A stretch of DNA of 22,491 nucleotides, taken from assembly GCA_934486705.1 (NCBI GenBank), contig CAKSQS010000042.1, forward strand, positions 1 through 22,491, written 5' to 3'. Below are positions 15,417-21,378 of this stretch, piece by piece. The notes under the pieces were generated by a model. That model made no database searches and was not told where the DNA came from. It worked only from the letters and a program-made list of their open reading frames with translations. Positions within the stretch are counted from its first letter, which is position 1; each line of letters opens with the position of its first letter. Source of the DNA: an uncultured Eubacteriales bacterium (lineage in GTDB: Bacteria > Bacillota > Clostridia > Oscillospirales > Acutalibacteraceae). The position numbers and the translations under genes were made by a program.

Positions 15417-16761
15417 AATGCAAAAAAATCCGAATAAAAGGGTGTGCGAAAACGGCGCCGAGATGACTTTTGAGGAGCTGATTGTTTTTGCTGAGAATTT
15501 TTCCGAAAGGCTTAAAGGAATAAAATGCTGCGCCGTTCTGTGCGAATCCGAAATGGCGGCGGGTATGGCTTTGCTTGCCTGCTTTGCGGCAGGTATTACG
15601 GCAGTGCCGCTCTCCCGCAGATACGGCGAGCTGCACTGCAATAAAATATTGGATTCGGTAAGCCCCGACGCGGTAATTACCGATGAAAACGGCAAGCTGC
15701 AAATTATGCGCATTAAAAACGCGGCATATACCGAGCCGCAGGCTCATCCCGCGCTTATTATGTGTACCTCAGGCACTACGGGAGCTCCCAATGGCGCTAT
15801 GCTTACCGAGAAAAACATAATTGCGAATGTATCGGATATAGCGGATTATTTCGGAATATCGGGGGAGGATAAGATACTTATTGCGCGCCCGCTGTATCAT
15901 TGCGCGGTGCTTACGGGCGAGTTTTTAACGGCGTTCATAAAGGGCGCGGAAATACGCTTTTATTCGGGCGGCTTTAACCCCATGGCGGTTTTAATGCTTT
16001 TGCGGCAGTATGGTATAACAGCCTTTTGCGGCACGCCGACGTTACTCAGTATGATGGCGCACCTGAAAAAAGAAGACCTTACATTAAAGTGCATTTGTAT
16101 AAGCGGCGAATGTATGGACCGCAGAACAGGTCTGCATATATCCGCGGCTTTCCCGACCGCCGAAATTTATCATATATACGGTCTTACCGAGTGCTCACCG
16201 AGGGTAGCTTACCTGCCGCCCGAAATGTTTAAGGCTTATCCCGATTGCGTGGGCTTGCCGTTAAAATCCGTGTCACTTAAAATTCTCGACAGTAACGGTA
16301 ATGAAGTCCAAAAAGGGGAAACCGGTGTTTTGTGGGTCAAGGGCGACAATGTTATGGCAGGCTATTATAACAATTCCGAAAAAACCGCGGAGGTGCTTAA
16401 AAACGGCTGGCTCTGCACGGGAGATACCGCGCTTATAAATAAAGCGGGGCTGCTTAAAATAAAGGGCAGGAGCGACGACCTTATAATTAAAGCCGGTATG
16501 AATATTTATCCGCAGGAGATAGAAAGCGCGTTGAAACTTGATAAGCGCGTAAGGGAAGTGCTGGCATGCGGCGAAAGAGATGACCGGCTCGGCATGCAGA
16601 TAGTGCTGACCGTGGCGGGGGAATTTTCTGACCCCGCAGAGGTAAGGGAGCTTTGCAAGGCTTGCCTGCCTGCATATCAAATGCCCGCAAGAATAGCTTT
16701 GGTAAAGGAAATACCGAAAAACGGCTCAGGTAAGATAATAAGGCGGTGGAAAAATGATTGA
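15391..16761 (+). CDS. AMP-forming acyl ligase (acyl-CoA synthetase / acyl-ACP ligase family)
   Basis: Activates a carboxylic acid as acyl-AMP and transfers it to a thiol, here most likely the phosphopantetheine of the adjacent ACP. The 456-residue ANL-family enzyme shows the P-loop TSGTTGAPNG (126-135), YGLTE (263-267), CTGD (342-345), the hinge KGRSDDLIIKAGMNIYPQEIE (358-378) and the catalytic lysine K448 in PKNGSGKI. The start was set at the ATG at 15391: AAAAAGGAG (15372-15380) is 10 bases upstream, while a TTG at 15382 sits too close to that SD. It overlaps the BtrH-like gene by 26 bp and the CYTH gene by 8 bp. The acid substrate cannot be predicted safely. Confidence 0.9.
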   Translation: MLWEFLKSKMQKNPNKRVCENGAEMTFEELIVFAENFSERLKGIKCCAVLCESEMAAGMALLACFAAGITAVPLSRRYGELHCNKILDSVSPDAVITDENGKLQIMRIKNAAYTEPQAHPALIMCTSGTTGAPNGAMLTEKNIIANVSDIADYFGISGEDKILIARPLYHCAVLTGEFLTAFIKGAEIRFYSGGFNPMAVLMLLRQYGITAFCGTPTLLSMMAHLKKEDLTLKCICISGECMDRRTGLHISAAFPTAEIYHIYGLTECSPRVAYLPPEMFKAYPDCVGLPLKSVSLKILDSNGNEVQKGETGVLWVKGDNVMAGYYNNSEKTAEVLKNGWLCTGDTALINKAGLLKIKGRSDDLIIKAGMNIYPQEIESALKLDKRVREVLACGERDDRLGMQIVLTVAGEFSDPAEVRELCKACLPAYQMPARIALVKEIPKNGSGKIIRRWKND

Positions 16762-17317
16762 ACGTGAAATAAAGGCTATGCTGACAGAGGGGGAATACAT
16801 CACACTGGCAAGATTTAAGTGTCAGCATAAGGCGGTAAACCTTCAAACAAATTATTATTTTGATACCGATGACCTTTCTATGAATGAAAAGGGCATAACC
16901 TGTCGCATAAGGCATAAAAACGGACTTTATAAGGCTACGGTGAAAAAACACAATGCCGATGGCGCAGAATGTAGCATTGAAACCGATATATGTGAAAAAG
17001 CGGAGTTTGACCCCACTGTTTTTAATACGCTGGGGCTTCGTTTTCAAGGCGAGCTTGTCACCGAAAGGCTGAAGCTGTGCGATGATGTGTTTTGTAAGAT
17101 TGTACTTGACAAGAACACATATCTCGGCAAAACGGATTTTGAGCTTGAAATAGAGTATTCCGAGGCATATAAGAAAAAAGCATTTGTTTGTCTTGACGAT
17201 ATTGCGGATTTTCTTTGCCGATGTGGGCGTTTACAGGATAAAAAGGAGCTGATATCGCGCATATCGCATGCAAAATCCAAATCACAGAGGTTTTTTGAAG
17301 AAAAAGAAAAAAATTAA
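16754..17317 (+). CDS. CYTH domain protein (YjbK-like, putative inorganic/organic triphosphatase)
   Basis: A 187-residue single-domain protein of the CYTH (CyaB/thiamine triphosphatase) superfamily, which forms a tunnel of acidic and basic residues binding Mg2+ and triphosphates. The signature ExExK is visible as E3-R-E-I-K7. Further strands carry YYFDTDDL, CRIRHKNGLYKATVKKH and the alternating acidic FELEIEY. It most resembles Bacillus YjbK-type proteins. Many members hydrolyse inorganic triphosphate; the native substrate here is unknown. It is the last gene of the carrier-protein cluster (8-bp overlap with the ligase), and a terminator follows within 15 bp. Confidence 0.85.
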   Translation: MIEREIKAMLTEGEYITLARFKCQHKAVNLQTNYYFDTDDLSMNEKGITCRIRHKNGLYKATVKKHNADGAECSIETDICEKAEFDPTVFNTLGLRFQGELVTERLKLCDDVFCKIVLDKNTYLGKTDFELEIEYSEAYKKKAFVCLDDIADFLCRCGRLQDKKELISRISHAKSKSQRFFEEKEKN

Positions 17318-17331
17318 GAAAAAATTTTTCT

Positions 17332-17363
17332 AACCCTGACGTAGACTGTCAGGGTTATTTTTT
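17332..17363 (+). terminator. Intrinsic terminator at the head of module copy 1
   Basis: AACCCTGAC (17332-17340) pairs with GTCAGGGTT (17348-17356), 7-base loop, followed by ATTTTTT. It ends the carrier-protein cluster, but it belongs to the duplicated unit, because the same hairpin with a changed loop precedes copy 2. Confidence 0.88.
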
Positions 17364-17384
17364 ATACTGTACTTGCAGCTGCGG

Positions 17385-17404
17385 GAAATCGGGATGCCGA
17401 TTTC
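17385..17404 (+). promoter_or_regulatory. Conserved palindrome in the module leader, copy 1
   Basis: GAAATCGG (17385-17392) and CCGATTTC (17397-17404) flank GATG, between the terminator and the SD of the DUF1906-like gene. The arms are identical in copy 2 while the loop differs (GATG versus GACG), so the stem appears to be kept. It could be an operator or an RNA hairpin in the leader. No convincing -35/-10 pair was found beside it. Confidence 0.5.
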
Positions 17405-17455
17405 AAAAAACAGTTTGAGTTTGAACAAAAATAAAAATTAAAGGAGGAAATTAAA

Positions 17456-18130
17456 ATGAAAACTGTTTTCGGTGTTAATTCAGCTACATCTATCAACAAA
17501 AGGCTGAAAAACGGATACACAATGTATGATTGGGTGGCACGGCAGAAAGGCTTTCCGAGCTTTTGTATGAGAACTCTTTGCGGTGAAGAAAAAATCACAG
17601 CCGAAGAAATTGAGTTTCTGCGCGGCAGGGAATGTAAAATAGGTCTTGTTATCCGCGACCTTACCGAAAAGGCGGTTTCGGGCATAAACGGCACCGAGGA
17701 CGCGCTAAGAGCGGTAGAGGCTGCAAAGGAATTAGGCGTGGCTCAAAATGCGGGCATAGCAATATTTGCGGAAATAAAGCCCGATTGGAGCATAAATCAC
17801 AAATGGATGATTTCCTTTGCACAGGTTATTTCGGCAAACGGATATGCTCCCGGGTTTATTGCAAACACCGATTCGTCAAAGAACTTTAACTTTGACCGCC
17901 AGTGCAGCCATTATGTGCAGGCAACAAGGGATACTGACTACTTCGGCGCGGTGTTCGGTGCAACGGAGCCTAAGCTTAACGGTATGCCGGAAAAGTGGGC
18001 ACCCTATTGCCCGTCTGCGTTAAATCCCGAGGATATTTCGCTTTGGGTATGCGGGGCTACGGCGTTTGATTCGGCGTTGGCAGAGGATGTATATGCCGCA
18101 GATGAAAAAATTCTTGCTAAAATGTGGTAA
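17456..18130 (+). CDS. DUF1906 / Rv2525c-like glycoside-hydrolase-like protein, copy 1
   Basis: A 224-residue protein matching the pattern of the DUF1906 (Rv2525c-like, GH25-related TIM-barrel) family. It opens with FGVNSATSI, where family members usually have Asp in GVDSA. Later come KIGLVIRDLTEKAVSG (61-76), EDALRAVEAAKELGV (81-95), the acidic barrel strand IAIFAEIKPDW (101-111), a helix with HKWMISFAQVISANGYAPGF (115-134) and ISLWVCGATAF. The family is linked to the cell envelope in other bacteria, but its enzymatic activity is not established. No signal peptide is seen, so export would need another route. A strong SD (AAAGGAGG, 17440-17447) precedes it. The next gene's SD overlaps its stop codon, implying equal, coupled production of the two proteins. 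Copy 2 at 20688-21362 differs by a single residue (S12 here, P12 there). Confidence 0.78.
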   Translation: MKTVFGVNSATSINKRLKNGYTMYDWVARQKGFPSFCMRTLCGEEKITAEEIEFLRGRECKIGLVIRDLTEKAVSGINGTEDALRAVEAAKELGVAQNAGIAIFAEIKPDWSINHKWMISFAQVISANGYAPGFIANTDSSKNFNFDRQCSHYVQATRDTDYFGAVFGATEPKLNGMPEKWAPYCPSALNPEDISLWVCGATAFDSALAEDVYAADEKILAKMW

Positions 18131-18146
18131 AGGAGGTATAATAAAT

Positions 18147-19295
18147 ATGAATAAAAGGCAATATAATAATATTATAAAAAATACTTTAAAACGCGTGCAT
18201 ACCGAGGATTCACTGTCGGCGGCAAGGGCTGTATTTAAAAATATGGGTGTTGCGCTGCCCGGCGGGGATATGAAAGAGGTTTTTGAAACCGTTAAGACCG
18301 ATAACTATATGGGTTGGAAATCCTGCACAATGGAAGAAGCGCAGGCGGCGGCGAATAAAGGCACTGCGGCAATAGGCATAAGCGACAGTAAAATAGTTGT
18401 TTTGGCAGCCACTGACGCAGAGGAGCCGATTGAGCCCACTGCGGAGGTTCTTGCAATAACCGATTCCACATCGGCTGTTGCGGTTGCAGGGTTACAGTAT
18501 TATTCGTACGGCTACGGCGGAACAGGTTGCGGAGGTATTACAACTACCATTTCAACTGAATATTGCGGCGGTTCAAACTATAGGGACGTTACAAAGCATA
18601 AAATGGTTTTGCAATGTGACGGTTACTATGTGTGCTCCAAATGTGGGTATAGAGTAAAATCCCCGGCATTAGAGGACAGATTTGTATTAAGTGAAGAAGA
18701 TTATTATAAAGTTAAAGCTTGTTATCTTGCTTTGCCGTATTATGCACAGATAGAAAGGGAATCACATAAGGACGAAAGAATGAAAACCAATACACTGTTG
18801 GCAATGATAGATGATATTCGTAGAAAAAGCAGTTATAAAAACAAATACGAATTTTCTGACGCTAATGGTAAATGCAAACGGGAATATACAACGGAAAATC
18901 AAAATGATTGGTTTTATATGCCAACTACTATAAATAAGATTAATATAACAGATGGAAATATTCTTATACATAATGGGTTGGCTAAGGGGCTTTTAAACTT
19001 AGTGGCAGGTTTTTTCATCTCTCCTAAATATTCTAATTTATTTACGGCGATAACTATTGAAAATCATTATGATTCTTTATCTGCTTTATTATCAGATTTG
19101 GCAAAGAAAGCCGGTTATTGGGAATTGGGCATGATAGTGAATCTTGTTAATCTTGGCAGTTCAGCAAATGAAAAAATGAATGTCGGGGATAAGTTTGTGA
19201 AAATTACTTTCACAGTGGGAGCCGGTATATATGTTAGTGAAATGTTATTTTCTTGTGACGGTAATTTAAAAGCAGAATACCACAGTGTTAAATAA
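18147..19295 (+). CDS. Variable-C-terminus protein 1 (candidate effector; constant N-domain, zinc-knuckle-like C-domain)
   Basis: A 382-residue protein. The start is fixed by AAAGGAGG (18129-18136), 10 bases before the ATG; an ORF extension upstream to 18066 only overlaps the previous gene. Residues 1-121 are almost identical to the protein at 21379: a helical start with EDSLSAARAVFKNMGVALPGG, then YMGWKSCTMEEAQAAANKG, GISDSKIVVLAA and an acidic, Ala-rich linker ending LQYYSY. From residue 122 the sequence is unrelated to copy 2: Gly-rich TGCGG, then HKMVLQCDGYYVCSKCGYRV (151-170) with C157, C163 and C166 as a possible zinc knuckle, YYKVKACYLALPYYAQIERE, and a late hydrophobic stretch GLLNLVAGFFIS (281-292). 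No signal peptide, LXG or WXG motif was found. The C-terminal coding region is visibly A+T richer than the N-terminal part. Function unknown; the effector role is inferred from architecture. Confidence 0.72.
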   Translation: MNKRQYNNIIKNTLKRVHTEDSLSAARAVFKNMGVALPGGDMKEVFETVKTDNYMGWKSCTMEEAQAAANKGTAAIGISDSKIVVLAATDAEEPIEPTAEVLAITDSTSAVAVAGLQYYSYGYGGTGCGGITTTISTEYCGGSNYRDVTKHKMVLQCDGYYVCSKCGYRVKSPALEDRFVLSEEDYYKVKACYLALPYYAQIERESHKDERMKTNTLLAMIDDIRRKSSYKNKYEFSDANGKCKREYTTENQNDWFYMPTTINKINITDGNILIHNGLAKGLLNLVAGFFISPKYSNLFTAITIENHYDSLSALLSDLAKKAGYWELGMIVNLVNLGSSANEKMNVGDKFVKITFTVGAGIYVSEMLFSCDGNLKAEYHSVK

Positions 19296-19338
19296 CTATT
19301 GAAGCTATTAAAATAATAAAACCTTTTAAATTTATAAA

Positions 19339-19372
19339 TATGATGCTTTTGAGTCATCTCAAAAGCATCATA
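19339..19372 (+). promoter_or_regulatory. Perfect 15-bp stem-loop without a T tract, just upstream of the zinc-ribbon gene
   Basis: TATGATGCTTTTGAG (19339-19353) pairs fully with 19358-19372, loop TCAT. What follows is TGATTGGGGG rather than a T run, so it is not a standard intrinsic terminator. The SD GGGGG (19377-19381) begins 4 bases after the stem. It lies in the 94-bp gap between variable protein 1 and the next gene, where it could limit read-through, protect the upstream mRNA, or tune ribosome access downstream. Confidence 0.6.
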
Positions 19373-19389
19373 TGATTGGGGGAATTATA

Positions 19390-19971
19390 ATGAAAAGATG
19401 TCCTTGGTGCGGTAAAAAAATCAATTGCAGATATGACAGTCGGCGCGTAAAGCAAAATAAATTACCGCGTTTTTTTCTCTTTGCCCGTTGCGGCAATTGT
19501 GATAAATATTACGGACAGGCAGTTTTCACCACTGTATATATGAAGATAATGTTTTACCTGTTTGTGCCGCTGCTTATAACAGCGTATATATTGCAGGAGG
19601 GGCGTTTCTTAATAATCTATCTTCTTTTGTTAATACCCTCGGTCTTTCTGATTCCCATAAGAAAAATGAATGAGAATGAGGAATTTGTTCATGAAGATTG
19701 CGAAAAAAAGTATTTTTCCGCTTATAGCGGAAAACGCCCTGTAAAGAAAAAACAAATATATTTTCTAACCGATAGGTTTGATGATTGCGCCGCCTTTTCA
19801 GTTGCATCGCCTATTTGTATTGAGTCGTTTAACAAAAAAAGCGGGGAAGTGCTGTGGCACTTTCTGTACGAGCATCCCGACAATATGAAATATGCGGATA
19901 AAGACGAATTTGAAATTTACGGTTCGGATATGAAGCCGATCGGAATTTTTAAAAGAGCAAAAATCATTTAA
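19390..19971 (+). CDS. Zinc-ribbon membrane protein, candidate partner/immunity protein of module 1
   Basis: A 193-residue protein with an N-terminal zinc ribbon (C4PWC7 and C34GNC37), two hydrophobic helices (about 52-68 and 73-90) and a soluble C-terminal domain (about 95-193). That domain contains QIYFLTDRFD and FEIYGSDMKPIGIFKRAK. The ATG at 19390 was chosen because GGGGG lies 8 bases upstream; an in-frame ATG at 19372 has no SD and lies in the hairpin. I do not recognise a family. It directly follows variable protein 1 and has no counterpart in module 2, where a different membrane protein takes the place; this is the pattern expected of a cognate immunity gene. That role is inference. 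Confidence 0.65.
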   Translation: MKRCPWCGKKINCRYDSRRVKQNKLPRFFLFARCGNCDKYYGQAVFTTVYMKIMFYLFVPLLITAYILQEGRFLIIYLLLLIPSVFLIPIRKMNENEEFVHEDCEKKYFSAYSGKRPVKKKQIYFLTDRFDDCAAFSVASPICIESFNKKSGEVLWHFLYEHPDNMKYADKDEFEIYGSDMKPIGIFKRAKII

Positions 19972-19985
19972 TAAAGTATTTGTTA

Positions 19986-19994
19986 TGTTATAAT
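19986..19994 (+). promoter_or_regulatory. Extended -10 promoter for the lipoprotein gene
   Basis: TGTTATAAT (19986-19994) is a consensus extended -10 element (TGnTATAAT). No good -35 is seen 17 bp upstream, which extended -10 promoters can tolerate. Transcription would start near 20001, exactly at the upstream ATG candidate. This favours the TTG at 20016 as the translation start and implies the lipoprotein can be made independently of the genes before it. Confidence 0.6.
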
Positions 19995-20015
19995 TAAAAA
20001 ATGGGTGTGATATTT

Positions 20016-20465
20016 TTGAAAAAGCTCTTATTATTTGTTTTTTTACTTGCCGTAACTCTATGCGCTTGCGGAAACCGCGCGCTTTCAAGCGATGATCTTG
20101 CCGAGGGATCCCTGCTTTTTGATATGGGAGCAGGCTCGGCGGAAAGCATTGAACAGTGTACGCTAATTGATGACGGAGCTGTTCCGGAAATACTTCTCCC
20201 GAAAGAAGAATATAATTTATTTGCAAAGTATAGGTATGAGAGCGATTATCCCTCGGATAAATTGCATGAGCTGATGGTTTTCCCTACCAATAAGCTTATT
20301 AACATAAGCGTCGGAGGTAATAACTATGTGTTATATCTAAGGGAAGACGGCAGTATAGGCGCCAAGCTTTCCGAAGAAGCAGGCTTCAAGCTTTATCAGG
20401 CGGATGTAAGCAACCGAATAACGCCTGAAAAATATGAAAAGCTCATAAAAAAATATGCTGACTGA
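20016..20465 (+). CDS. Small secreted lipoprotein, candidate partner/immunity protein
   Basis: A 149-residue protein with a classic lipoprotein signal peptide: MKKLLLFVFLLAVTL, then lipobox LCAC with C18 as the lipidated residue, followed by GNRALSSDD. The mature part (about 130 residues) is acidic and mixed alpha/beta, with LHELMVFPTNKLINISVGG and YVLYLREDGSIGAKL; I do not recognise the family. The TTG at 20016 is preferred: GGGTGTGA (20004-20011) acts as SD and the predicted transcript starts near 20001. The ATG at 20001 would add five residues before the signal peptide. It lies between the two copies of the duplicated module and ends at a strong terminator. An envelope-anchored protector against a wall- or membrane-acting effector is plausible but unproven. 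Confidence 0.72.
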   Translation: MKKLLLFVFLLAVTLCACGNRALSSDDLAEGSLLFDMGAGSAESIEQCTLIDDGAVPEILLPKEEYNLFAKYRYESDYPSDKLHELMVFPTNKLINISVGGNNYVLYLREDGSIGAKLSEEAGFKLYQADVSNRITPEKYEKLIKKYAD

Positions 20466-20489
20466 TCGGCAAGTGTTTTAATGCTTCAA

Positions 20490-20533
20490 CAGCCCTAATG
20501 ACAGTTTATTTCTGTCGTTAGGGCTGTTTTTTT
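20490..20533 (+). terminator. Intrinsic terminator after the lipoprotein gene
   Basis: CAGCCCTAATGACAG (20490-20504) pairs with CTGTCGTTAGGGCTG (20512-20526) with one G-T wobble and a 7-base loop, followed by seven Ts (20527-20533). This ends module 1 just before copy 2 of the repeat begins. Confidence 0.93.
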
Positions 20534-20563
20534 GCTTTAAAACACAAAAGAAAAATTTTTTCT

Positions 20564-20595
20564 AACCCTGACGTAAGCAGTCAGGGTTATTTTTT
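20564..20595 (+). terminator. Intrinsic terminator at the head of module copy 2
   Basis: AACCCTGAC (20564-20572) pairs with GTCAGGGTT (20580-20588), loop GTAAGCA, followed by ATTTTTT. It lies only about 30 bp after the terminator at 20490-20533, so two terminators stand in tandem; the second is part of the repeat unit. Confidence 0.88.
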
Positions 20596-20616
20596 ATACT
20601 GTATATGCAGCTGCGG

Positions 20617-20636
20617 GAAATCGGGACGCCGATTTC
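20617..20636 (+). promoter_or_regulatory. Conserved palindrome in the module leader, copy 2
   Basis: GAAATCGG and CCGATTTC flank GACG, in the same place as the palindrome at 17385-17404. The loop has changed while both arms are unchanged. Confidence 0.5.
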
Positions 20637-20687
20637 GCAAAACAGTTTGAGTTTAATCAAAAATAAAAATTAAAGGAGGAAATTAAA

Positions 20688-21362
20688 ATGAAAACTGTTT
20701 TCGGTGTTAATTCAGCTACACCTATTAACAAAAGGCTGAAAAACGGATACACAATGTATGATTGGGTGGCACGTCAGAAAGGCTTTCCGAGCTTTTGTAT
20801 GAGAACTCTTTGCGGTGAAGAAAAAATCACAGCCGAAGAAATTGAGTTTCTGCGCGGCAGGGAATGTAAAATAGGTCTTGTTATCCGCGACCTTACCGAA
20901 AAGGCGGTTTCGGGCATAAACGGCACCGAGGACGCGCTAAGAGCGGTAGAGGCTGCAAAGGAATTAGGCGTGGCTCAAAATGCGGGCATAGCAATATTTG
21001 CGGAAATAAAGCCCGATTGGAGCATAAATCACAAATGGATGATTTCCTTTGCACAGGTTATTTCGGCAAACGGATATGCTCCCGGGTTTATTGCAAACAC
21101 CGATTCGTCAAAGAACTTTAACTTTGACCGCCAGTGCAGCCATTATGTGCAGGCAACAAGGGATACTGACTACTTCGGCGCGGTGTTCGGTGCAACGGAG
21201 CCTAAGCTTAACGGTATGCCGGAAAAGTGGGCACCCTATTGCCCGTCTGCGTTAAATCCCGAGGATATTTCGCTTTGGGTATGCGGGGCTACGGCGTTTG
21301 ATTCGGCGTTGGCAGAGGATGTATATGCCGCAGATGAAAAAATTCTTGCTAAAATGTGGTAA
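20688..21362 (+). CDS. DUF1906 / Rv2525c-like glycoside-hydrolase-like protein, copy 2
   Basis: 224 residues, identical to the protein at 17456-18130 except P12 for S12. The few nucleotide changes are in the first 90 bp (for example a synonymous CGG to CGT at codon 29). It has the same SD, the same coupling to the following gene through an SD overlapping its stop (AAAGGAGG, 21361-21368), and the same absence of a signal peptide. Keeping an intact second copy suggests that each variable protein needs its own dose of this partner, or that the duplication is very recent. The conserved acidic strand IAIFAEIKPDW (101-111) is unchanged. Confidence 0.78.
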   Translation: MKTVFGVNSATPINKRLKNGYTMYDWVARQKGFPSFCMRTLCGEEKITAEEIEFLRGRECKIGLVIRDLTEKAVSGINGTEDALRAVEAAKELGVAQNAGIAIFAEIKPDWSINHKWMISFAQVISANGYAPGFIANTDSSKNFNFDRQCSHYVQATRDTDYFGAVFGATEPKLNGMPEKWAPYCPSALNPEDISLWVCGATAFDSALAEDVYAADEKILAKMW

Positions 21363-21378
21363 AGGAGGTATAATAAAT

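Larger units (their letters stand above)
17316..18520 (+). repeat. Direct repeat, copy 1 (leader + DUF1906-like gene + constant N-terminus of variable protein 1)
   Basis: The unit recurs at 20548-21752 with an offset of exactly 3232 bp and no indels that I could find. The left edge is at about 17316, at the stop codon of the CYTH gene. The right edge is where the two variable proteins diverge (about codon 121-125). Within it, 17543-18299 (about 757 bp) shows no difference between copies by my reading; mismatches are concentrated in the leader and in the last 220 bp before the divergence point. Confidence 0.93.

Noticed and set aside
15348..15747. Overlapping minus-strand frames opposite the acyl ligase
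   Set aside because: They lack SDs and family signals, and they lie opposite conserved ligase codons.
16487..17047. A 186-codon minus-strand frame opposite the ligase/CYTH junction
   Set aside because: It runs antisense across two well-supported genes with overlapping ends; its composition looks like a complement artefact.
18066..18146. Upstream extension of variable protein 1 (and the same at 21298-21378) starting MIRRWQRMYMP
   Set aside because: It overlaps the end of the DUF1906-like gene in another frame, while the ATG at 18147 (21379) has a perfect AAAGGAGG at good spacing.
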